The notes under the pieces are model-generated. The model worked only from the letters and a program-made list of their open reading frames with translations. It was not told where the DNA came from and did no database searches. A DNA stretch of 64,000 nt from Ditylenchus dipsaci (Eukaryota; Nematoda; Chromadorea; Rhabditida; Anguinidae), in contig SADC01001288.1 of NCBI GenBank assembly GCA_004194705.1, forward strand, positions 372,001-436,000, given 5' to 3'. Positions 55,159-64,000 of this stretch are shown piece after piece. The position numbers and the translations under genes were made by a program. Numbering within the stretch: the stretch's first letter is position 1; every line of letters starts with the position of its first letter.

Positions 55159-55455
55159 TATTATTTTGGCTCTATCCAACAAAGTCGGCATTTTGCTTTG
55201 GTTTTCCCTATTGTTTGTTTTAAGGTTTTATGTTGTTGTACCCAACTCAGGGTTAGCCGCAGCGCTGCCAAGAGAAGCACGCTCCACATTGCAAGGCATT
55301 GGGGTGTGAATATGTGAGGTGATGTGTGGAGCTAAAGTCTCCACGCACACATATATGTATAGCCCAAGCCCTGGCGCTGGCCTTGGCCATGTACAACACC
55401 ATGTACGCGAAAAAAAATAGACGGACCAAGGCGAAACAACACCTCCTTGTTGAAC

Positions 55456-56303
55456 GGGACACGCCCATTTCCCCTCAAAGGACGTTTCCCCTCAAGGACG
55501 TTTCCCCTCAAAGGACGTTTCCCCTCAAGGCCGTTTCCCCTCAAAGGACGTTTCCCTCAAAGGACGTTTCCCTCAAAGTTCCCCTCAATTTTTTTTGCAA
55601 TTTTCTTCGAGTTACCCATCTGGAGTCGCGCAAGTGGCGCGTCAATTTTTTCGCTCTTCTTTTTTGCGCTCTGCTTTTGCACTCTCGTTTTATTAATATT
55701 TTTTGTTCAGGTGCGCTAGCAATCGACAGCCATGAACATCATCAGAAACGTTTTGGAGGATATTGGTGGATTTTACCGTTAACACGCATTTTCACCGCCG
55801 GGTCATTTCACCGCCTGTATCATTTCACCGCCGGGTCATTTCACCGCCTGTATCTGTTCATTTTTTTAAGTCCGATTTTGTATTTATTCATTTTTCTGTG
55901 TTTTTTTTTGAAAATCGATATTTACTTTAAATATAAAAATTTAGCAATCTGATGGATGCTAATATAGAGCTTGTATATAAAGAGTTAGCCCTTATCCCGG
56001 ACCATGTACCCCCAAGGGTCAGCCCTTATCCCAGACCATGTACCCACAAAGGGCTTCCTATTGAATTAGGTTGCCTGCCGAAGGCAGGCAGGTAGAAGGA
56101 GAAGAATCTGAGGGAGCTTCGAGGGAAACTTTCTTTGAGGGGAAACGGCCTTTGAGGGGAACTTTGAGGGGAAACGTCCTTTGAGGGGAAACGTCCTTTG
56201 AGGGGAAACGGCCTTTGAGGGGAAACGGCCTTGAGGGGAAACGTCCTTTGAGGGGAAACGGCCTTGAGGGGAAACGTCCTTTGAGGGGAAACAGGGCGGA
56301 CCC
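55456..56303. mobile_element. Foldback-like element with CCCCTCAAAGGACGTTT arms
   Basis: TTGTTGAAC at 55,447-55,455 and 56,304-56,312 is a 9-bp duplication; copy A has the empty site near 32,960. Ends GGGACACGCCC and GGGCGGACCC are imperfectly inverted. The arms are tandem CCCCTCAAAGGACGTTT(C) units (about 55,470-55,580) and their inverse (about 56,130-56,295). Further inside, TTTCACCGCCGGGTCA and CTTATCCCGGACCATGTACCC units are each repeated twice. The Pro/Arg-rich frames across the arrays are artefacts. Confidence 0.85.
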
Positions 56304-56998
56304 TTGTTGAACAGGGTCACACTTTTTTCCATCACAGTTTTGTTTTTTTATATATTGAAAGCTGACTTACAGGTTCTATATCAGGAATTATTTTAACAGC
56401 CCATTCTGGTGGAGCACAATTGAATCTAAAGAATTACTGATAAAAAACACAATTGGTTATAAATTTGGATAACCTTTTAGCCATGTCTCTAATAGTCAGT
56501 TTTATTGGCTGAATAGGGACATCGGAGTCCATTACAAGGCATTCCAGTGTTCGCACACATCCCACACTTCTGAAATATCCAAAATATTTCTCGATGTGTA
56601 GTCCGGTAATTTCAGGTACTTGGACTCAAGCCCCACTGTCAACTTGTCAAAAACGAGAGTTCTCAAGAATTCGCCTAGGCACCCTGTGTTGCAAATCATG
56701 AAAAAATCAGAATTTTTTTCTGAAAGTGGTTAAAAAGTGTGAATTAATGGTTTCTGAGACTTTTGGAAAAAAATTCCAAAAAAAACAGTGGAGACCAAGG
56801 CAAATTTTTAGGAACTTTTTTTACAAAGTTTCCCTAGCCCGAAATTTTCGATTTTGAGTCTAGGTCCAAATATCTTACTTGAATGATTCAAGTTCTGCCC
56901 GGAATTCGGGTATCTCGTAAAGCTTGAAGTGCATCCCCCCCCCTCCAAAAAGTATGAGTTCTCCAGCCGTCGAAGAAAGTGGTACATACAGGGTGTGT

Positions 56999-57442
56999 CA
57001 GAATTACGCGCACATTGCTCTTTCTGTCTTAATTTTTTTATATGTTATCAATTTTAATTGAATTTATGCTGTCTGCATGGTATATCTCTTTCTTTTCATG
57101 CTTTTTACGTTTAGATCATGGCTAATATCAAGAATCAAGAGCAAGCAAACCGACTTTGTGTGAAGCAGTTCAAACTTGGTCTAGGAGAGATGTTCCGAAT
57201 AATCGAAAGTGGGCGTTCCTAAAGGTTTTAATTTTTGTCTCAATTTATCCTTTTTTCTTCTTGTTTATTATTGTTTATTGTTGTATGAAAAAAGATGAAT
57301 GGGAAGTCTGTGTTATTGGTTATTAAAAGCCCCGTAATTCTGGAGATTTCCTCGGGTTAGGGTCCGAAAACGGAAATCGACCTGGCAACGAGCTACTTCG
57401 CCAAATTTTTCAAAAAAGAGCGCGTAATTCTGACACACCCTG
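56999..57442 (+). mobile_element. TA-flanked Tc1/mariner-like remnant, copy B only
   Basis: CAGGGTGTGTCAGAATTACG and CGTAATTCTGACACACCCTG are near-perfect inverted ends with TA flanks; the copy A site is empty. A 34-codon frame from ATG at 57,118 (NQEQANRLCVKQFKLGLGEM) could be the stub of a transposase N-terminus. The rest of the coding region is deleted. Confidence 0.75.
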
Positions 57443-58018
57443 TATTAAAAAAAACCCCCAAATTCTTTGCAATGTGAAGTGTGCTGGTCTTGAGAAAAAA
57501 CCCTGGTATTTCTCCAAAAAAATAAGTTATAATAAATAATAAGGGCAACACCCCTAACTGGTACCCTTCGATTTAAATACTCTTTGGAGGGGTGCACTTC
57601 ATATGCTGTCTGGATACTCCAGTGAAATTTTTGGTGTCCTATCTGCAATTTTGTCACCCGACCTGAAGACTCTTTTTTCAGAAAAACCTACCTAGTCTTG
57701 ATGCTGCAGGACGAGAACAAACTGCGAATGGAGCGCAGGAATTCTAGAGAATCCGGAATCCATTTGGTTGTCTTGTCGCTGGTCAGAAACTCTTCGAGCA
57801 GCGATTTCAAATCCTCCATCCCACAATTGGTGCCTGCAAACTGGTTTTATTTGGTATTCTGGTGCAGTAGTAAAATAATTTACAAGAGTCCTTCATCTTG
57901 ACCATCGGCAAGATGAAGTATTGGTTTTCGGTGGCGCTGATCATCAAGAACTCGCCTTTCACAAAGTTTAGGCCACATATTTCAGGGTAGCCCAGTTTGT
58001 CTCGGTTGCAACTAAAAA

Positions 58019-58912
58019 CTTGGAAGTTTACTTTGATCTGACGTCTAACCTGGGCTTTTCTCCCCTTTTGTGCATGGTGTTTCAAGAATTTGGGAACATT
58101 TCTTTTGGTCATTGATTTTTTTAGAACGCATTTTTGCCAAAAAAGGTTTATACAGATCAATTAAGAATCGCTTGAGAATTTTCCAGAAAATTTTTAGTCC
58201 ATGCTCTTATAAGCGTCCGCCCCAGCTTTGAGGACCTATATCTCAGCTAAGAGAAGGAAATTTAACAAAGCTGTTTATTCTCAATATTTCAACTCCCATA
58301 AGCTCCACCTATTCTCCTTTTTAGTTTTTGGTTGAGCACCCAAACTTTTCGAGATCGACCCCAAAATCTTATGTTTTTCGGAAGTTTGAAAAATAAGCAC
58401 CCATGGGCTCTCATTAGAATAAAATTCGGTATTCAATAAGCAGTTTTCAAACAATAGAGTAAAAAATAATAACAATAAATATATAGATATATATCTACCA
58501 AGATTTCCCTACACTTGGACGCAAATTCTCAAGTCATTCTGAATCGATCTGTAAAAACCGTTTTTGGATAAATTTGAAAGGTCTATTTGCGCTAATGAAA
58601 AGTATTGTCCTAATAAAATGCGTTTATTTTTAGAATGTCCATAAAAAATTATAAAATACATTTTTCTAAACCAAGTGCTTCATTCACCTATTTTAGCTAT
58701 TGATTTTTTCAGTACTTGTGGTGCCCGAATCAATGAACATGATTTTTCAAAAAAAAATCAATAAAAAGAACGCATTTGTGGTAGATACTCATATAAAAGA
58801 CGGTGATAGAAAAAAATATATGGCAAGAGAAAAAGTGTTAGATGCTAACTACTTAAGACTAGGAAAAGCGATTGGGCACCTTTCTTTAGAATCTCATATT
58901 CATTTTTGAATA
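58019..58912. other. Spacer between copy B and the FN3 gene
   Basis: It contains a weak inverted pair (TCTTATAAGCGTCCGCCCC near 58,204 and GGGCTCTCATTAGAAT near 58,405). A 69-codon plus-strand frame at 58,700-58,909 overlaps a TTTTTTCAG but shows no known motif. A promoter for the following gene would lie here; no clear TATA element was identified. Confidence 0.4.
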
Positions 58913-61900
58913 ATGGTCGTGCTGGCCAATTTCACCACTTTTACTGTTTTATGTTTGATTGAGTTCAGATTTGGAAATCTGAACCAAATAGATAGTGAAA
59001 CACCAGAAGGTATGTAACTTCTTTTTTAAATTGTCCAAATTGCCAGAAAAAATGCAAATCGGAATCCCATTAACTGGCTAAATGTCACAAAAACACTAGT
59101 GATTGATGGCCCTGTGACCTGAAAAAAATTTTGAAAAAACTTTTTTCTTGTATTGTTTGAATACAGTCGACTCTGTCAATAACGCACGCCCACTTTTACT
59201 GTTTTATGCCCAGTAAGTTCGTTCCCGCCTAGGGTCTGACAACTTTTTACCCTAAATTTCGGAGCTATTTGATGAATGTTATTTGCCAGCCTAGTGCGAA
59301 AAGTCGCAAGGATTTCGATTTTGCCGATCGTTTTTTGTGAAACATTATATTTTCATCATTTAGACCCGCAACTCTCCCAATAGCGCACACCTATAAAGGA
59401 AACATGCGTGCGCTATTGGGAGACTTGCGGCTCTAAATGATGAAAATATGGTGTTTCGCAAAAACGATCGGCAAAATGGGAATCCTTGCGACTATTTGAA
59501 CTAGGCTGGCTAATAACATTCAGTAAATAGTTCAGAAATTTAGGGTAAAAAAAGTGTCGGACCCTAGCTGGGAACGAACTTTATTGGTCAACTGTAATAG
59601 AAAAAATTTAGAAAATATTGCTAAAATTAAGCCAAAATCTAAAAAACTATGGTAATCAAAAAGGCTCATACTGATTTGGTTTGCGAAAAGGCTGAAATAT
59701 GCCACGAAAAAGATTATTTCTGCCACGAAAAACGACATACCACGAAAAAGCGGAAATGTGCCACGAAAAAGCTGAAATGTGCCACGAAAAAGCTGAAATG
59801 TGCCACGAAAAAGCTGAAATGTACCACGAAAAAGCTGAAATGTGCCACGAAAAAAGTTATTTATGCCTTTTTCTGTCCAAGACCAACAAAATTACAATAT
59901 TTCGCAAGAATTCAAATTTTTCAGTCATGAAATAACTTGGATCCCTCAGAATCCCACCCCGGAATGGCCAGAAGCCCCTGAAAGTTGGTTTTTTGGGGGT
60001 TTTCTAAAGGGGAGTAAACTTTTTGCGAAAATTCGATTGAGCGGATCAGAATCCCGGTCCGATCAGCTGAATCACTCAGAATTCCACCCTGAACCACTCA
60101 AAACCACCATAAACCTGGAATTCTGAGTGATTCAGCCGATCGGACCGGGATTCTGATCCGCTCAATCGAATTTTCGCAAAAAGTTTACCCTCCCTTTAGT
60201 AAACCCCCAAAAAACCAACTTTCAGGGGCTTCTGGCCATTCCGGGGTGGGATTCTGAGGGATCCAAGTTATTTCATGACTAAAAAAATTTGAATTCTTGC
60301 AAAATATTGCTAAATTTGGTTGGTCTTGGACAGAAAAAGGCATACCGTATTTACTGTATTAACTCCCCACCCTCTAATAACTCCCCACCCTCTAATAAGT
60401 CCCCACCCTACGGACCTTATATCTCAGTCTAGAGCGAACATTTCGCAAATCTGTTTTTTGCATTTTCTTAGTTGCCGCGAGTTTACCTGATTCCACTTTT
60501 TAAATTTTGGTTGAGCACCCAAAAATATCAAAATCGAAATATTTTTTTTCCGATTTTTCAAGGGTTGAAAAATAACTCCCCATGGGGACTTAATACAGTA
60601 AATACGGTAAATAATTTTTTTTCGTGGCACATTTCAGCTTTTTCGAGGTACATTTCAGCTTTTTCGTGGCACATTTCCGCTTTTTCGTGGTATGTCGTTT
60701 TTCGTGGCAGAAATAATCTTTTTCGTGGCATATTTCAGCCTTTTCGCAAACCAAATCAGTTTATGCCAATCAAAAACTTGTCTAACTTATTCGCCCTCTC
60801 ACCCCAACTCAAAATGAATAAAGCATTTAGGCCCTATACGACAATAGGACACTTTTTTGCCTTGATCCCCCCTGTTGATTTTTTCGTGATTTTTTAGGCT
60901 TAGGCAAGGAAAAGCCAGCGTATGTTAAAACGGACTCAAACATGTTTTCCTTACTTTTTCAACATCTAGAACCATTTCGAGTCTGTCCTAACATATGCTG
61001 GCCAGCCCTTGCCTAAGCCGTAAGCCTAAAAACACACTAAAAATCAACAGGGGGGAACAAGGCAAAAAAGTGTTATATTGTCGTATATGGCCAAAAATGG
61101 CCTTGGTATGCTAAATTTGAATAAATTTTAATTTTTAACCTTTACTATACTCTAATTCGTCGTTATAGATATACTTCCACCCACAGACTTGAGAATAGAA
61201 CAGCTATCTTCACACATTTTGAAGAGATCCGGAAAATTGTCACATAACTTAACGATCTCTTTTTTGCCTCCCTATTTACCCAAAACAGTGCTCTACTACC
61301 GCATCAGACACACCTTCGCAGACTGGTCTAGCTACGATGAAGCAAATTTGCCTGCCAAAAGCTTTTGTGCTCCGATAAAGTCAAGCCTGGACGCCTCTGC
61401 TACACCCTCAAAAACATAAACCCTGATGTGAACTACAAAGTCAAAGTGGCTTCTTCTTATACTGGGCAAAATGACTGGTCAGAGTGGAGTGAGCCATTGC
61501 ACACTAAAAATGAAAGTAAGTTTTGCCAAAATTTATCGGGCAGCTGCAGAGCTATCGGGTGTTCATCACAATCTGGAAAATTTTTAGACCTAAATTACCT
61601 TGCATTTAGGTCTTCAGTGAATTTACTAAAAACAACACGGGAATTTAGGAATACCTACGGGAGGGAACTATTTGTAAGAAATTATTTTGGAAGTTGCAAA
61701 ATTCCCTGGATAGACGTAAAACTGATGCATAAGTGTTTTGCTGAGGACGATTTTCGGATCTGTGAGTGAGGATTAGTGCGCTCAGCTCACTGGTTGATAG
61801 TATGCAGGCTGCGCCATTATTTGTCCAAGAAAGTCTACCTTAGATGATTAACTAGGCGAAATCATCACTGACGAACTTGCAGCTTGACCCATTAAAGAGA

Positions 61901-63890
61901 TGAACCTGCGATTTACTTTGAAAGATTCGAGGCCTTTTTGGCTCTATATGTGTTGGTGGTCCTCTCGAAAAAAACAAGCCTTGATCCTCTTTGCTTATTT
62001 TTTTTAGAAATTTTTTTCTTGTGCTTTGTCTTTTTAAATTGTTTTTCTTGTGTTCTATTATATCTCAAGGGTTGCACGATGAAATTCACGGACAAAAATA
62101 GACTAAAAGTTTATTTTACTGCTTGAAAGTACATCGATTTATCTAGGACAGACAATGTCTATTACCGTAGAGGAAATGCGGTATGTATAAAATGAAACAA
62201 CAAATCGTATTTTATAATATTTATTGCACCATAAATTTTTTTGTTTATCAAATTGCTGAATAGATGCAAAAATTCAGCGAATGAAAATTTCTGAAAAAAT
62301 CGAATTTTCAAACAACAAGGGTGACCAAGGCAAAATTTAAAATAAAACACCGAAAAAAACAACAGGGGGACCAAGGCATACGTTTTTCAGGGGGGGGGAC
62401 CACCAACACATATGGAGCCATTTTTTTCATTTATTCTCTCTGTCTCTTATTTTTTGTCGCGAAGTGAACTGAACGGCCATTGACTTCAGTTTTCGTCTTG
62501 ATGCGCTAAAACTATTCCGTCGCTATTATTGGGTTGTCGAGCTACTTGCATTTCTGTTTAAAAAAAATGATTGGCTTTTTGGGCCAACCATGGTAATACA
62601 ATGAAGAAGTAACGAGAATAGCAAAAAAACTGCCAGATTTTGTACTACAACCTGTTCGTAAAGTCATTATAAAAATAAATATTAGGTGTACCACCGCCGC
62701 CGACACACTTGAGAATAGAAGAGCTATCGTCACGTACTTTGAAAATCTCTTTTGTGCCTTCCTCTTCGACTATTGGACTGATTTACTACAAGGTCAGGCA
62801 CACCCTTCAAACCAAATCTAGCTACATGGAGAAGAATGCATATGAGCTGGAGTGCCTAGAGGAAACCGACACTGAACGCATTTCCTACAAGGTAACCGAC
62901 CTAGAACCAAACCAGGAGTATGAATTCCAAGTGGCTTCTTCTTATACTGGGCAAAATAACTGGTCAGAGTGGAGTCAACCACTGCACACTGTGAAAAAAT
63001 GTAGGTTTGACACACAGTGATTTCAGAGCAAGTAGATAGTTAGTACAATCCAGAAAACTTTGAAATATAGGACTCACAGATGTGTTTTTTTTTGAATGGT
63101 CGCTTTCAAAATCAGGATTTGTTTGTGTCACGAAAAATGTTTGTCAAAATGTTAAAAATTTCTGTGGCGCTAATTCAAAAAATTAAACCCATCTGAGCCT
63201 TATTTCTAACGAACAGCTTTTTTGAATATTTTGACATACAGACATTTAGAGTTTTTGGCTATTTTCGTAAAACCCCATGAAAAACAACTTGAGAAAAACG
63301 AATATTTTTTCGTCTTTTTGGCTGTGATGTGAATTAGGTTTCTTGTCTGAATTTAGTATTTTTTACCGAAAAATATTATATTAGGCTTCATATGTGTTCG
63401 GGTTGCTCTTGCAGAAAAAAAACTGCCTTGGTCCCCCTGTTAATTTTTTTCAAAATTTTTGAAAGTCTCAAAAGGTGTTTATTCACACTTTCTAATCATG
63501 CTTACGCGAAAAAAGGCAGTTTTTTTCGTGGGCAACCCCTACACATATAGAACCTCACATTATGTGATAAAATAATTTCAGATTCTCCGCCACCCACAGA
63601 CTTGAGAGCAGATGAAATATTGCCAGATGCCTTTAAATTTTCTTTTTCGCCTCCCTCTTCACCCTACGGAGTGCTGCAGCACGAGTACAGGCTTAGGCTT
63701 GCAGGACAGCCTGATTACAAAATCGAACGGGTGAATTGCTTTGATGGAGCCCAGGCTAAACGCATATGCTTCAACATGACTAACTTAAAACCAAACCAGG
63801 ACCACAAAGTGCTGGTGGCTTGTTCCCAAGTTAAACAAGGTGACTGGTCAGCTTGGAGTCAACCACTGCATGTGAAAACTACAGAAGAAA
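58913..63890 (+). CDS. Secreted or membrane protein with cytokine-receptor-like FN3 modules (partial)
   Basis: Exon 1 (58913-59009) encodes a signal peptide (VVLANFTTFTVLCLIEF) and ends in phase 1 at GAAG|GTATGT. Exons 61169-61515, 62686-63000 and 63582-63890 each encode one fibronectin-III module beginning PPTDLR or PPTHLR and ending at phase 1 donors (GTAAGT, GTAGGT, GTAAAA). Each module carries a WSxWS box before its last strand: NDWSEWSEPLHT, NNWSEWSQPLHT, GDWSAWSQPLHV, preceded by KVKVASSYTGQ or similar. In class I cytokine receptors this box stabilises the membrane-proximal FN3 domain. Exons 3 and 4 are multiples of three (315, 309 bp). Exon 2 is 347 bp and needs one frameshift between LPAK and CSDKVKPGRLCY. 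The gene continues beyond the window, so a membrane segment cannot be checked. Confidence 0.85.
59164..59594. mobile_element. pogo/Tigger-like hairpin, CAGTCGACTCTGTCAATAACG
   Basis: TA-flanked hairpin in intron 1 of the FN3 gene. GTTCGTTCCCGCCTAGGGTC pairs with GACCCTAGCTGGGAACGAAC, the same inner stem as in the other CAGTC hairpins. Confidence 0.7.
59663..60767. mobile_element. Foldback-like element with GCCACGAAAAAGCTGAAATGT arms
   Basis: AATCAAAAA at 59,654-59,662 and 60,768-60,776 is a 9-bp duplication. The ends share TGATTTGGTTTGCG. The left arm has five or more GCCACGAAAAAGCTGAAATGT units (59,700-59,860) and the right arm their inverse (60,610-60,745). Inside lie a hairpin of about 340 bp (59,930-60,270, GGATCCCTCAGAATCCCACC) and a TACCGTATTTACTGTATTAA hairpin (about 60,343-60,610), so it carries nested insertions. 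Confidence 0.85.
60893..61065. repeat. CCTTGCCTAAGCC / ACAGGGGGACCAAGGC module
   Basis: TTAGGCTTAGGCAAGG with GCCAGCGTATGTTAAAACGG at the left is inverted at the right (GTCCTAACATATGCTGGCC, CCTTGCCTAAGCC). Related modules lie near 29,353, 35,712 and 53,703. Confidence 0.55.
61516..62685. other. Intron 2 of the FN3 gene
   Basis: No gene or complete hairpin recognised. It contains an ACAGGGGGACCAAGGC module near 62,363, a GCGGTATG-type fragment of the TACCGTATTT family near 62,163-62,185 and a G-run at 62,391-62,399. Confidence 0.55.
63001..63581. other. Intron 3 of the FN3 gene
   Basis: Short inverted stretch: TTGCTCTTGCAGAAAAAAAACTGCC near 63,403 against AAAAAGGCAGTTTTTTTCGTGGGCAA-like sequence near 63,511, flanking CTTGGTCCCCCTGTTAATTTTTT. 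No gene seen. Confidence 0.5.
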
Positions 63891-64000
63891 GTAAAATTTT
63901 AATGTGAAAAAATGTTTTTTGTGTAATTTCACAGTTAATGAATATTCACTAAAATTGAAAAAGTAGCCCTATGCGAAAACGGGAAAGTTGCAATCGGTGC

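Larger units (their letters stand above)
45112..58011 (-). pseudogene. A-family polymerase with ubiquitin-like domains, copy B (frameshifted)
   Basis: Exons run from 58,011 (TTGCAACCGAG) to the stop at 45,112-45,114. Landmarks: O-helix exon 51160-51050, motif C and Ubl1 exon 50121-49807, Ubl exons 48618-48543 and 48445-48270, tail exon 46415-46081. Two 1-bp deletions shift the frame: the O-helix exon is 111 bp instead of 112 (CGATTTTTCC is CGATTTTCC, giving RFSSCF for RFFQLF), and the tail exon is 335 bp instead of 336 (CTGTGCTTG is CTGTGTTG). The 5' exons found upstream in copy A are missing. The GC donors and the Ubl exons are otherwise conserved. The first deletion is in a homopolymer, the second is not. 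A relic, a poorly polished allele, or both, are possible. Confidence 0.7.
35808..58018. repeat. Copy B of the large direct duplication
   Basis: Matches 1-34,485 with the same orientation and order. Shorter because it has a single 4.8 kb unit and lacks most copy A-specific insertions. It has its own insertions at 51,757-52,656, 55,456-56,303 and 56,999-57,442. Between about 46,000 and 51,000 most differences from copy A are homopolymer-length changes, which suggests either a very recent split or long-read errors. Confidence 0.9.

Noticed and set aside
55326..56335. 208-codon and shorter Pro/Arg-rich frames
   Set aside because: They run through the CCCCTCAAAGGACGTTT arrays; copy A lacks the whole element.
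57807..58160. 117-codon minus-strand frame with a Lys/Arg-rich stretch before the polymerase exon
   Set aside because: Joining the basic stretch through the nearest GT would need an intron of about 20 bp; read-through crosses the acceptor at 58,011. Copy A has unrelated sequence there.
59649..60126. Cys/Lys repeat frames around 59,650-59,935
   Set aside because: Products of GCCACGAAAAAGCTGAAATGT units in a foldback arm.

Overview
The window reads as nuclear DNA from an invertebrate animal. It is AT-rich and intron-split, carries an innexin gene (invertebrate gap-junction family) and fibronectin-III exons flanked by phase-1 introns, and is packed with hairpin-forming DNA transposons. Introns are strikingly bimodal: many are 41-61 bp and the rest are 0.4-3.7 kb and filled with transposon copies. 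Short TTAGGC-like runs hint at a nematode-type telomere motif, but the phylum cannot be fixed from this window.

The dominant layout is a large direct duplication. Copy A (1 to about 34,485) and copy B (about 35,808 to 58,018) carry the same genes in the same order on the minus strand. Many insertions are present in one copy and cleanly absent from the other. The two could be a segmental duplication or two haplotypes placed end to end by the assembler.

Reading copy A along the minus strand: (1) A split gene (exons 34,478 to 13,947) encodes an A-family DNA polymerase of the Pol theta/nu type. Motif A, the O-helix (motif B) and motif C are intact. It is followed in frame by two ubiquitin-like domains, the first ending in Arg-Leu-Arg-Ala-Gly-Gly, then a basic/acidic tail. 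I reconstructed 22 consecutive exons with compatible phases; three introns use GC donors. (2) An innexin gene (13,738 to 10,303), seven exons. (3) Unrecognised exon-like segments (8,093-7,877; 3,336-3,119; 1,498-1,285). A roughly 4.8 kb unit holding innexin exon 7 and one of these segments is tandemly duplicated in copy A only. The junction is a chimeric hairpin element, which points to recombination between flanking elements. Copy B has a single unit.

To the right of copy B, on the plus strand, a signal-peptide exon (58,913-59,009) joins in phase to three fibronectin-III exons (61,169-63,890), each with a WSxWS box as in class I cytokine receptors. The gene runs off the window and its first FN3 exon carries a frameshift.

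The rest is mobile DNA: mariner deletion derivatives that keep only the DNA-binding domain, hAT-like elements with 8-bp target duplications, foldback-like elements with 9-bp duplications and arms built of private tandem repeats, a 3.4 kb palindrome in a TTAA site, pogo-like TA-flanked hairpins, and several nested hairpin families.
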